From Caldilineaceae bacterium (lineage in GTDB: Bacteria > Chloroflexota > Anaerolineae > Caldilineales > Caldilineaceae): a DNA stretch of 21,438 nt. The notes below the pieces were generated by a model. The model was given only the letters and a program-made list of their open reading frames with translations. It was not told the DNA's origin and did no database searches. Made by a program: the position numbers and the translations under genes. This document shows positions 8,431-16,538 of this stretch, piece after piece; the first letter of the stretch is position 1; every line of letters starts with the position of its first letter. The stretch covers positions 1 through 21,438 of the forward strand of contig JACSRH010000113.1 in the NCBI GenBank assembly GCA_014879855.1, given 5' to 3'.

Positions 8431-8496
8431 CGAGATTGGAGATTGCGAGATTGGAGATTGCGAGATTGGAGATTGCGAGATTGGAGATTGCGAGAT
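8431..8496. repeat. Intergenic 15-bp tandem repeat, four copies plus a partial
   Basis: Four identical copies of CGAGATTGGAGATTG (8431-8490) are followed by a 6-bp partial copy (CGAGAT). Each unit is itself a near-duplication of GAGATTG. The array begins 38 bp upstream of the ABC exporter start codon, inside its presumed 5' untranslated region. It is a perfect tandem array with no spacers, so it is not CRISPR. Confidence 0.92.
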
Positions 8497-8535
8497 CGGG
8501 TTATTAAAGTGTTGACGAATTGGGGATCAGGCTAC

Positions 8536-8580
8536 CTCTCTCTCTCTCCCTCTCTCCCTCTCTCCCCCCCTCTCCCTGTC
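8536..8580. repeat. Polypyrimidine (CT) tract
   Basis: This is an almost pure C/T stretch on the plus strand (CTCTCTCT, CCTCTCCC and a run of seven C). It lies directly downstream of the small membrane protein gene, whose stop codon abuts it. On the transcribed strand the RNA would be purine-rich (GA/GGA). Confidence 0.75.
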
Positions 8581-8955
8581 TCATCTTTTCCTGCGCCGCT
8601 GCACAACCTCGGTCAGCGCGCCGCCGATGGTGCAAAAGGCGCCAGCATAGAGCGCCGGCTGCCAGCTTCCCAGAAAGACGAAGAGCACAAGCGGCGCCAC
8701 GCTCACCATCCCCCCTAGAAATGCGTGCATTCCGCCGCGCTGCCGCACATAGAGCGCAGTCAGGACGCCGGCCAACAATGGGCCGAGCAACGTGGCAATG
8801 ACTTCATACTCGATGGGAAGCGTGAGCGTCTGCACAAACCTGGTGAGCACAGTCACCAGAAACGTATTGGCGGCAAATGCAAACAGCACCCCTTGCCAGG
8901 ACAGGGGCGGCTTCACCCTGTCAGGCGCCGCAGTCCGCCGCGCACGGCGCGTCAT
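8581..8955 (-). CDS. Small integral membrane protein, unknown function
   Basis: This is a 124-residue protein with a basic N-terminus (MTRRARRTAAPDR). It has three or four hydrophobic segments at about residues 19-40, 49-65 and 77-113, and a basic tail ending RRRKR. I do not recognise a family with certainty; the size and topology resemble small inner-membrane proteins common in Chloroflexi. An in-frame GTG four codons upstream is less likely as the start, because its own bases form the SD GGGAGG properly spaced before the ATG at 8955. It lies 72 bp after the selenoprotein gene on the same strand, between two CT-rich tracts. Confidence 0.7.
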   Translation of the reverse strand: MTRRARRTAAPDRVKPPLSWQGVLFAFAANTFLVTVLTRFVQTLTLPIEYEVIATLLGPLLAGVLTALYVRQRGGMHAFLGGMVSVAPLVLFVFLGSWQPALYAGAFCTIGGALTEVVQRRRKR

Positions 8956-8993
8956 ACCGCCTCCCACAACGAGCAGTAAGTTTCAAATTCACG

Positions 8994-9027
8994 TTTCTCC
9001 ATCTCTCCATCTCCCCTTCTCTCCACC

Positions 9028-9033
<6 letters not shown>
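8994..9033. repeat. Second CT-rich tract
   Basis: A C/T-rich stretch (TTTCTCCATCTCTCCATC and onward) fills the gap between the selenoprotein gene and the small membrane protein gene and runs into the end of the selenoprotein frame. It mirrors the tract at 8536-8580, so the small gene is bracketed by two polypyrimidine tracts. Confidence 0.55.
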
Positions 9034-9864
<831 letters not shown>

Positions 9865-9871
9865 AGCAGAC

Positions 9872-9900
9872 AGTATAGCGTCACAGGGTCGGCTTGCCAG
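9872..9900 (-). promoter_or_regulatory. Promoter of the selenoprotein gene
   Basis: On the minus strand CTGGCA (four of six to the -35 consensus) is followed after exactly 17 nt by TATACT (a good -10). The -10 ends 7 nt before the ATG at 9864, so transcription should start at or next to the A of the start codon. This fits the absence of an SD and suggests a leaderless mRNA. Confidence 0.55.
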
Positions 9901-9975
9901 AATGCTGATTACATTCTATGGCAGGTCGGTTGACGCCTTCCCTGATTCCCTACTCGTTTTTCCATCCTCGCGGCC

Positions 9976-9986
9976 TATGATACAAT
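9976..9986 (+). promoter_or_regulatory. -10 element for the membrane-module/mevalonate operon
   Basis: Overlapping hexamers TATGAT and TACAAT (each five of six to TATAAT) lie 8-13 nt before the GTG at 9995. No clear -35 is seen at normal spacing; TTGACG at 9930 is too far. The position suggests a leaderless or very short leader. Confidence 0.35.
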
Positions 9987-9994
9987 CGCCGTTT

Positions 9995-11686
9995 GTGACT
10001 ATGTTATTGTCGTTGCTCTTTTCACCGATTGGGCCGGCGCTGATTTTGTTAGCCGGCGCCGCGGCCGAAATCGCGCTGGGGCGCTGGTTTCGGCGTGCGC
10101 AGTGGCACACCTGGTTTGCGCTCGCCTTTCTAGCCATCGCCGGTCTGCTTTATATCGGGCTGCAATTTTCCGGCGTGGTGCCGACCTATGGCCGCCCCTG
10201 GCAGCCGTTGTTGCAGAGCGCCACCAATCTCTACTGGATCGCCGATGGGTGGAACTATTATCTCGGCGCGCTGATCCTGCTGGTGGGTGGGCTGGGCATC
10301 CTGCTCAACCGCGCACGCACCTCCGACGGCAAGCCGGCGCCGCGCTTACACAGCGTACTTGCCACCGATCTGATCCTCATCGCCGCCAGCCTGCTCTTTG
10401 TCGCCAGCGGCAATCTGCTCACCGTGCTGCTGACCTGGGTTTTTCTCGATGTTACAGTGATCCTGCGTTTGGCCGCCGAGCCGACAGGCGCTGTGCGATC
10501 CGAATACGCACGATCCAGTGAGGCGCAAATTCTCAGCTTGATCGGGGCGGTTTTTCTGTTTGTCGCGCTGCTGCCGGCTGGCCCAACCGGCCTGGCGCAA
10601 GAATTGACGATTGGTGCTATCCCCACCGAAACCCTGGTGTTGTTGCTGCTGGCCACTGTCATTCGCGCAGGATTCTATCCCTTTCACTTGTGGCTGCTGC
10701 CGCGCTCAGCGCACCGGCTCAATCTGTCCGAACGCCTGCTGGATCATCTGGTTCCGGTGCTCGGAGGGCTATGGTTGTGGGGACGTGCGTTGCAACTTGG
10801 CGGAGGTGCGCTGCTATTCTCGCCAGAAATGCTGTTCGTCATCGCGCTGGCAATTTTTGCATCGGCGCTGGCCGCATTTACCACTCAAGATCACGTCCAT
10901 TATGTCGCCTTCGTCTTGATCACGTCAGCGGGGATTGCCGCGCTGGCTGGTCTGCTGGGCGCGACGCCGGGGCCGGCGTCAATGATGTGGCCGCTAACGG
11001 CGTTTGCACTGGGCGGCGCCCTATGGATGGTGGGCGATCAGGTGTGGCGTGCATGGGGCTGGCAGATTCCCGTGAGCGTCGGTGCACTCGCGCTGGCAAG
11101 TGTGCCCTTTACCCCTGGATTTTTGGCGCAGCCGGCGCTGGCGCGTCTGTTGACGAGTGGGCCAGCCTACTGGCCCGCATTTTTACTCTATGTGCTGGCG
11201 CAGGGCATGTTGATCGCTTCGGTGCTGCGCAGTTGGAACGCCGAACACAAGGCGTCCACCAACCTGCCCCACAGCTACTTGCTCAGGTTGCTCACCGCCT
11301 GTCTTTTACTGGGATTGCCGCTGGCCGTCGCTGGTTTTCTGCCACGTTTTGCCGAAACACTGGTGGGAATTCCCAATACCATTGCTGACTCGCTGGGCAA
11401 TCCCCCCAATGTTGTGGCCAACGCCGAGGTTTGGGTGACGCTGGCGCTGCCCCTTCTGCTTGGCTTTGGGCTGGTGTGGCTGCATCCGCGCGTATGGCCG
11501 CGTCTTGGCGATCTGCCAGACCGCATCAGTCGCTTCAGCCAACTCGAATGGCTTTTCAACCTGACGGTGTGGGGCATTGACTATAGCGCTCAAATCGGCA
11601 AACATGGGCTGCGCGTGGTCGAAGGCGCCGGCTATGTCGGGTGGGCGCTCGCCATGGTGTTGCTCGGATTGTTATTGGTGCGCTGA
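9995..11686 (+). CDS. NuoM/NuoN-like antiporter-family membrane protein (degenerate)
   Basis: This is an integral membrane protein of about 563 residues with some 14 hydrophobic segments. It resembles the proton-conducting subunits of complex I and Mrp antiporters (PF00361 type). The recognisable core is FYPFHLWLLPRSAH (about 227-240), matching the family pattern P-F-H-x-W-L-P-x-A-H. The ionisable residues usually needed for proton transfer look altered. The TM5 Glu position has Asp in TWVFLDVTV (about 152), the TM7 Lys region reads LLDHLVPVLGG, and the TM8 Lys region reads QDHVHYVAF. The role may therefore be structural or non-canonical. The start is uncertain, with no SD. GTG 9995 or ATG 10001 fits a leaderless mRNA; ATG 9977 lies inside the -10 element. 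The stop overlaps the next start (TGATG). It is the first gene of a run of five. Confidence 0.7.
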   Translation: MTMLLSLLFSPIGPALILLAGAAAEIALGRWFRRAQWHTWFALAFLAIAGLLYIGLQFSGVVPTYGRPWQPLLQSATNLYWIADGWNYYLGALILLVGGLGILLNRARTSDGKPAPRLHSVLATDLILIAASLLFVASGNLLTVLLTWVFLDVTVILRLAAEPTGAVRSEYARSSEAQILSLIGAVFLFVALLPAGPTGLAQELTIGAIPTETLVLLLLATVIRAGFYPFHLWLLPRSAHRLNLSERLLDHLVPVLGGLWLWGRALQLGGGALLFSPEMLFVIALAIFASALAAFTTQDHVHYVAFVLITSAGIAALAGLLGATPGPASMMWPLTAFALGGALWMVGDQVWRAWGWQIPVSVGALALASVPFTPGFLAQPALARLLTSGPAYWPAFLLYVLAQGMLIASVLRSWNAEHKASTNLPHSYLLRLLTACLLLGLPLAVAGFLPRFAETLVGIPNTIADSLGNPPNVVANAEVWVTLALPLLLGFGLVWLHPRVWPRLGDLPDRISRFSQLEWLFNLTVWGIDYSAQIGKHGLRVVEGAGYVGWALAMVLLGLLLVR

Positions 11687-12531
11687 TGGGATTTTCTCCG
11701 TTCTCAGCCATTGGCCTGTTGTTCGCCAATGGGCCGGGCATTTTGTTGCTGTCTGCACTGACCGCGAGCATTGTGCTGTTTTGGCATTGGCGTTGGGCGC
11801 TGTCCGCGGCCGTGATTACCCTGCTGGCCCTGAGCAGCATTCTAGCCGCGCTCCACACCCTGAACCCACTGGTCACTGTCGGTCAATGGCTGGCGAGCGT
11901 GGTGGCAGGCGTACTGTTAGGGCTGGCCGGCTATTTCCATCCTACCGCTGCCAACACGCACACGAACAGCAACTGGCTTCTCCGCTTGATCGCGCTTGCG
12001 TTTATAATGGGTGCATGGTGGGTGATCGATCCTGGCGTCAGCCTACCCCTCTTCACCCAAGGCGAGACTGACTTGATCTTATGGCTCGGGCTGTGTGGCT
12101 TGTTGATCGTGAGCCTTTCGTCGACGCCGCTGCATACAGGCATCGGGCTATTGTTGATGGTCGCTCCGCTTCAGGCGATTGCTGCGGTCTTGCTGCCAGG
12201 TTCAGGCATGGCGATCATTGTCAGCATCGCACAGATCTTGCTTGCGCTTAGCTGCGCGTATCTTGTCCTGGCGCAGCCAAGCCTGGTGCGCGAATCGCGC
12301 CGGACGCTCCCGCTTCCCAGCGAAACCACGCCGACGCCACTAACTGCGCAAACGTCCCAACCAGGGCAAACGGCCCAGCCAGGAACGAGCCAGCCAGGGC
12401 AAACGAGCCAGCCAGGGCAGACCCCACTGCGTTTCCCCAAGCCGCGGCAGCAGCAACCCGCATCGCTTGCGACCGGCGTCACCCCCAAACCTGGCCAGGA
12501 GCCACAAGCACCGGTGGAGAAAAGCGCATGA
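11686..12531 (+). CDS. Seven-helix membrane protein with Gln-Pro-Gly repeat tail, unknown function
   Basis: This 281-residue protein has about seven hydrophobic segments between residues 10 and 195. A hydrophilic C-terminal tail (about 200-281) is rich in Pro, Gln and Thr and contains repeated QPGQT units (222-246). I do not recognise the family. Its place between two antiporter-like subunits suggests a partner subunit of one membrane complex, in the position where NuoK/MrpC-like small subunits occur in related operons, but no such motif is visible. The start ATG overlaps the upstream stop (TGATG), and its own stop overlaps the next start (ATGA). The frame is open 15 codons further upstream, but the coupled start is more likely. 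Confidence 0.7.
   Translation: MGFSPFSAIGLLFANGPGILLLSALTASIVLFWHWRWALSAAVITLLALSSILAALHTLNPLVTVGQWLASVVAGVLLGLAGYFHPTAANTHTNSNWLLRLIALAFIMGAWWVIDPGVSLPLFTQGETDLILWLGLCGLLIVSLSSTPLHTGIGLLLMVAPLQAIAAVLLPGSGMAIIVSIAQILLALSCAYLVLAQPSLVRESRRTLPLPSETTPTPLTAQTSQPGQTAQPGTSQPGQTSQPGQTPLRFPKPRQQQPASLATGVTPKPGQEPQAPVEKSA
12349..12423 (+). repeat. Imperfect repeats encoding QPGQT units
   Basis: CAGCCAGGGCAAACG-type units of 12-15 bp recur four times and encode SQPGQT or AQPGT in the C-terminal tail of the membrane protein. This is the fourth low-complexity coding or non-coding tandem repeat in the window. Confidence 0.7.
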
Positions 12532-13958
12532 CGCCAGTAAATGCCGCGGGACTGCCGTTCCTGCTCTTGATTTTTGGCTTCTACCTCGTTGCTGCAGGCG
12601 CCAGCTTTTACCTGCGCGCCTGGGTGCGTTGGGTGGCGTTGGGCGGCGCGGTTGCCGCCCTGCTGGTTGCGGCATGGCTTTGGTCGCTCGACTTGAGTCT
12701 GCCGCTCTGGGTGCTGCCCACGGGATGGACAGTGGATCTGGAAGCGCCGCTCCAACTTTCAGGCTACACGTTTCAGCTTCAAGCGGTCAACGCGCCGGTC
12801 ATTGCCATTTACTTACTGATCGCCGCGCTGGCGCTGCTCATCCACGCTTTATCCGGCGCCGATGACGCTTTTCCTACGCTCGTCTGGTTGATCGCAGGGG
12901 GCTACACCCTGGGCGCGCTTTTGACCAGCGCGCCCACCCCGCCTGTCGTGGCAGCGCCTGTTTTGCTGATCATCCTGACCGCGTTGAGCGTCTACGCGCT
13001 GCAAGGGGGCCGCCCGATGAGCCAGAGCGGGCCATTGCGTGCGCTGCTGCCGCCTGTGTTGGCTGCACCCCTTTTCCTGATCGGCGGATGGTGGATTGAA
13101 CAAATTCCACTCAATCCCCAAGAGCTAGCAATCACACAGAGCGCCGGCGCGCTGCTCAGTCTGGGCGTCCTGCTACTGCTGGCGCCGTTCCCCCTGCATG
13201 GCGCCTGGCCGGCCGCCGGTGAAAGCTCGCCGCCGGTCGCGATGATGTTCGTCAGTATGCTCTATCAGCTTGCTGTCCTGCATCTGGCCGCGCAGACAGT
13301 AAACGCCTTTCCTTTTGTCTATCGTCAAAGCGACTGGTCGTTGTGGATGAGTGCACTCGGCTTGATGACGGCGCTCTGGGGCGGCATCGCGGCGATCGGC
13401 GCCACGCACGCCGGGCGCTTGTGGGGTTATGCCGCGGTCCACGACTGGGGGCTGATCGTGCTTGCCCTGGCCACGCCTGGGCTGCGCAGTTGGACGCTCG
13501 TCCTCTTTCTGTTTGTGCTGCGCGCCATCAGCATGGCGACGACTGTGGTCGGGTTAAGCGCCCTGGAACAACAAACCGGCTCGCTCGAGATGACGCGGCT
13601 GCGCGGGGTCGGCTTGAGAATGCCGTGGAGCAGCGCGGCTGTGCTGCTGGGCGGGTTGGGTCTGGTTGGCTTTCCGCTAACCGCGGGATTCGCCGGTCAT
13701 TGGGCGACACTCCAGTCGTTGGCGGTGGTCGATTGGCGTCCAGCAATGGCAATCGTCGTAGCCTCCGTTGGCATCATGTTGGGCTTTGTGCGCCTGGCGC
13801 GGCTGATGTTCGGCGCGCACGAGGCGCGTCTATCGATCCGAGAAAGCGCCTGGAGCGTCGGCGCGGCGACCGTTGCCTTGGCCATCACTATCGCCGTCGC
13901 CACGACGCCTCAGCTTCTCAACGAATTTATCACGCGCGCGCTGGCGGCGTTTGCGTGA
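12528..13958 (+). CDS. NuoN-like antiporter-family membrane protein (degenerate)
   Basis: This is a 476-residue integral membrane protein with about 12-14 hydrophobic segments. It can be aligned by eye to complex I subunit N. APFPLHGAWPAAGESSPPVA (219-238) corresponds to the PFHxWxPDxYxGAPxPV region. ATHAGRLWGYAAVHDWGLIV corresponds to the TM8 KRLLAYSSIxHxG region, and GFPLTAGFAGHWATL corresponds to GIPPTAGFxGKFYxF in TM12. The lysines important for proton transfer appear replaced: Gln in SMLYQLAV (TM7), Gly in place of the Lys before the TM8 Arg, and His391 in TM12. It overlaps the upstream gene by 4 bp (ATGA) and lies 24 bp before HMG-CoA reductase. Probable role: membrane subunit of an unidentified complex together with the two genes upstream. 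Confidence 0.75.
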   Translation: MTPVNAAGLPFLLLIFGFYLVAAGASFYLRAWVRWVALGGAVAALLVAAWLWSLDLSLPLWVLPTGWTVDLEAPLQLSGYTFQLQAVNAPVIAIYLLIAALALLIHALSGADDAFPTLVWLIAGGYTLGALLTSAPTPPVVAAPVLLIILTALSVYALQGGRPMSQSGPLRALLPPVLAAPLFLIGGWWIEQIPLNPQELAITQSAGALLSLGVLLLLAPFPLHGAWPAAGESSPPVAMMFVSMLYQLAVLHLAAQTVNAFPFVYRQSDWSLWMSALGLMTALWGGIAAIGATHAGRLWGYAAVHDWGLIVLALATPGLRSWTLVLFLFVLRAISMATTVVGLSALEQQTGSLEMTRLRGVGLRMPWSSAAVLLGGLGLVGFPLTAGFAGHWATLQSLAVVDWRPAMAIVVASVGIMLGFVRLARLMFGAHEARLSIRESAWSVGAATVALAITIAVATTPQLLNEFITRALAAFA

Positions 13959-13982
13959 TGCAAAGTTTCTGACGGACAGCGC

Positions 13983-15314
13983 ATGAATCAACCAATTTCT
14001 TCACGCACCTCACGGCTCAGCGGCTTCTATCAGAAAAGCGTGGCGGAACGCACAGCTTTTCTTGCGCAATGGGCCGATCTGACCCCTGACCAGATCGCTG
14101 CACTGCACTGCGGGCTTTCGATCACGCAGGCCGATAAAATGATCGAAAACGTAGTCGGGTGCTACGGGCTGCCTTTGGGCATCGGCGCCAATTTTGTGAT
14201 CAATGGCCGCGAGATGCTTATCCCGATGGTGGTGGAAGAACCATCCGTGGTGGCGGCGGTCAGCTTTGCGGCAAAGTTGGCGCGCAGCGGCGGCGGCTTT
14301 CGCACGGGCAGCACGCGTTCGATCATGATCGCCCAGGTGCAGATCCTGGGCGCGCCAGACATCGAACAGGCGGGCGCACACATCCTGGCGGCTAAACCGG
14401 AGCTGCTGGCCGCGGCCAACACCAGCCCGACCATCGCTGCACACGGCGGCGGCCCCGTCGACATCGAGGTGCATGTTCTCCCTGTCACGCGGACGGCGCC
14501 GATGCTGATCGTCCACCTTCTGTTCGATGTGCTCGATGCGATGGGCGCCAATGCCGTCAACACGGCGGCCGAAGCGATTGCGCCGCATCTGGAACGGCTC
14601 AGCGGCGGGCGCGTCCTCCTGCGTATTCTGAGCAATCTGACCGACCAGCGCCGCGCCTGGGCCGAAGTGACCATCCCGGCCAGAGAGTTCAGCTCGATCG
14701 AGGCAGCCGGCGAGGAGGTGATCGCCGACATTGCGCACGCCAACGCCTTCGCCGTGGCCGATCCCTACCGTGCGACCACGCATAACAAGGGCATTCTCAA
14801 TGGCATTGATGCGGTCGCCCTGGCCACCGGCAACGACTGGCGCGCCATCGAGGCCGGCGCCCATGCCTACGCCGCACGCGATGGTCAGTATCGCGCGCTC
14901 ACCGAGTGGAAAGTCATTGCTGACAAGGCGCTCACCGCGGATAAAACTGAGGACGATCAACCTGCCCGTGCGACGGCGCTCTATGGCCGCCTGGAGCTGC
15001 CGCTGGCAGTCGGCATTGTCGGCGGCGCCACGCGCACCCACCCAACCGCCCAGGTTGCGCTCAAGATTCTTGGCGTCCAGAGCGCACGCGAACTGAGCGA
15101 GATCATGGCTGCGGTCGGCCTGGCGCAGAACCTCGCCGCGATCCGGGCGCTGGCGACGGAAGGCATCCAACGGGGACACATGGCGCTCCACGCCCGCCAG
15201 GTCGCCACCGCGGCCGGTGCACAGGGCGGCGATGTCGATCGCATTGCGGCGCAATTAGTTTCAGAAGGTCAGATCCGCGTCGAACGGGCGCGGGAATTGC
15301 TGGAAAAGAAGTGA
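13983..15314 (+). CDS. mvaA: Hydroxymethylglutaryl-CoA reductase, class II (bacterial/degradative type)
   Basis: This 443-residue enzyme interconverts HMG-CoA and mevalonate with NAD(P)H. Class II catalytic residues are visible: Glu in VVEEPSVVAA (85-86), Lys269 in THNKGILNGIDA, Asp285 in ATGNDWRA and His403 in ALHARQ. The dinucleotide-binding motif DAMGAN is at 185-190. The length matches soluble class II enzymes such as that of Pseudomonas mevalonii, and there is no membrane anchor. Database names for this class say degradative, but an HMG-CoA synthase gene 4 bp downstream points to mevalonate synthesis for isoprenoids. The SD is weak (GGACAG before the ATG at 13983). It is in the same run as the antiporter-like genes. 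Confidence 0.95.
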   Translation: MNQPISSRTSRLSGFYQKSVAERTAFLAQWADLTPDQIAALHCGLSITQADKMIENVVGCYGLPLGIGANFVINGREMLIPMVVEEPSVVAAVSFAAKLARSGGGFRTGSTRSIMIAQVQILGAPDIEQAGAHILAAKPELLAAANTSPTIAAHGGGPVDIEVHVLPVTRTAPMLIVHLLFDVLDAMGANAVNTAAEAIAPHLERLSGGRVLLRILSNLTDQRRAWAEVTIPAREFSSIEAAGEEVIADIAHANAFAVADPYRATTHNKGILNGIDAVALATGNDWRAIEAGAHAYAARDGQYRALTEWKVIADKALTADKTEDDQPARATALYGRLELPLAVGIVGGATRTHPTAQVALKILGVQSARELSEIMAAVGLAQNLAAIRALATEGIQRGHMALHARQVATAAGAQGGDVDRIAAQLVSEGQIRVERARELLEKK

Positions 15315-15318
15315 TTCT

Positions 15319-16371
15319 ATGCTAAACCAACCAATTCGACCGGTCGGCATTGTGGGATATGGCGCGTACGTGCCGCGCTTTCGGCTGCCAGGCAGTGAAA
15401 TCAGCCGCGTGTGGACCGACGGCAACGCCAGAAGTCCCGTGCGCGAAAAGGCTGTGCCTGGCCTCGACGAAGACACGGCCACGATGAGTGTGGAGGCGGC
15501 GCGCAATGCGCTGGCGCGGGCGGGCATCGACCCGCACCACCTGGCCGCAGTGTGGGTCGGCAGCGAGAGCCATCCGTACGCGGTAAAGCCGACCGGCACG
15601 ATCGTGGCCGAGGCGATCGGCGCCACCCCCGCGACGCTGGCCGCGGACTGGCAGTTCGCCTGCAAGGCTGGCACCGAGGCCTTGCAGGCAGGCATTGGTC
15701 TTGTCGGCAGCGGCATGGCCGACTACACGCTTGCCATAGGCATGGACACGGCGCAGGGGCGTCCCGGCGACGCCCTGGAGTACACCGCGGGCGCGGGCGG
15801 CGCCGCCTATATCCTGGGGCCAGCCGCCGAGGCATTGGCAGTGATCCAACGTTCGCTCAGTTACGTTTCCGACACCACCGACTTCTGGCGACGCCCCACT
15901 ACGCACTATCCCAGCCACGCGGAACGCTTCAGCGGCGATCCCGGCTACTTTGGACACGTGATGCCCGCGGCCGAACAGATGATGCAAGTGATGGAGAGCA
16001 CGCCGGAAGCCTATGATTTCGTGGTCTTTCACCAACCCAACCCCAAGTTTCCCACGCGCGCGCTGGCAGATTTGGGCTTCAAGCCGGCGCAATGGAAAAC
16101 CGGCCTGCTCGTGCCGGAGATCGGCAACACCTACGCCGGCTCAGCCCTGATCGGTCTGTCGGCCGTGCTGGACGAAGCCAAGCCGGGCCAACGCATCCTG
16201 ATGGTGAGCTACGGCAGCGGCGCCGGCGCCGACGCCTTCGACCTGCTGGTGACCGACCGCATTGTCGACGCGCAGCGCCGCGCCCCAACGACCCGCGACT
16301 ACATCCGCCGCCGCGTGCAGATTGACTATGCGCAGTATGTGCGAATGCGGAAAAAATTGGCGCAGCACTAA
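15319..16371 (+). CDS. Hydroxymethylglutaryl-CoA synthase, archaeal type
   Basis: This 350-residue thiolase-fold enzyme condenses acetyl-CoA with acetoacetyl-CoA to HMG-CoA. The size and sequence (GIVGYGAYVPRFRL start, SYGSGAGADAF near 297-307) match the archaeal type rather than the longer eukaryotic type. Catalytic residues are Glu83 in VGSESHPYAVKPT, Cys115 in WQFACKAGTEA, which forms the acyl-enzyme, and His238 in FHQPNPKFP. The ATG is preceded by AAGAAG and lies 4 bp after the reductase stop, so the two are one transcription unit. In archaea this gene usually has an acetoacetyl-CoA thiolase and a DUF35 gene as neighbours; neither is present here. It is the last gene of the plus-strand run. 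Confidence 0.95.
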   Translation: MLNQPIRPVGIVGYGAYVPRFRLPGSEISRVWTDGNARSPVREKAVPGLDEDTATMSVEAARNALARAGIDPHHLAAVWVGSESHPYAVKPTGTIVAEAIGATPATLAADWQFACKAGTEALQAGIGLVGSGMADYTLAIGMDTAQGRPGDALEYTAGAGGAAYILGPAAEALAVIQRSLSYVSDTTDFWRRPTTHYPSHAERFSGDPGYFGHVMPAAEQMMQVMESTPEAYDFVVFHQPNPKFPTRALADLGFKPAQWKTGLLVPEIGNTYAGSALIGLSAVLDEAKPGQRILMVSYGSGAGADAFDLLVTDRIVDAQRRAPTTRDYIRRRVQIDYAQYVRMRKKLAQH

Positions 16372-16538
16372 TTCACAAATTATGTGATATGTGATCAGCA
16401 CTTGGTGGACTGATGGCTGGGGCAAATGAGATGACACTATGCGCAATTCCGGCTTCCCCTCAAACCAGACAATGCCGGCCTGAGCCGCATTTTATGATCT
16501 TCATGTCACCGCACAAATATCCCACAAATATCCAACAT
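16372..16538. other. AT-richer convergent intergenic region
   Basis: This 167-bp gap lies between the convergent HMG-CoA synthase and FemAB-like genes. It holds an 11-bp direct tandem duplication, CACAAATATCC twice at 16512-16533, and no gene that I can support. Confidence 0.5.

Noticed and set aside
8431..8496. CRISPR array
   Set aside because: The 15-bp units are directly adjacent with no spacers and there are no cas genes, so it is a simple tandem repeat.
9930..9935. TTGACG as a -35 element for the antiporter-like operon
   Set aside because: The -10-like TATGAT/TACAAT is about 40 nt away and no hexamer resembling a -10 lies 15-19 nt downstream.
14010..15254. 414-codon open frame on the minus strand opposite HMG-CoA reductase
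   Set aside because: It is antisense to a clearly real enzyme, with composition typical of a GC-rich shadow frame and no domain.
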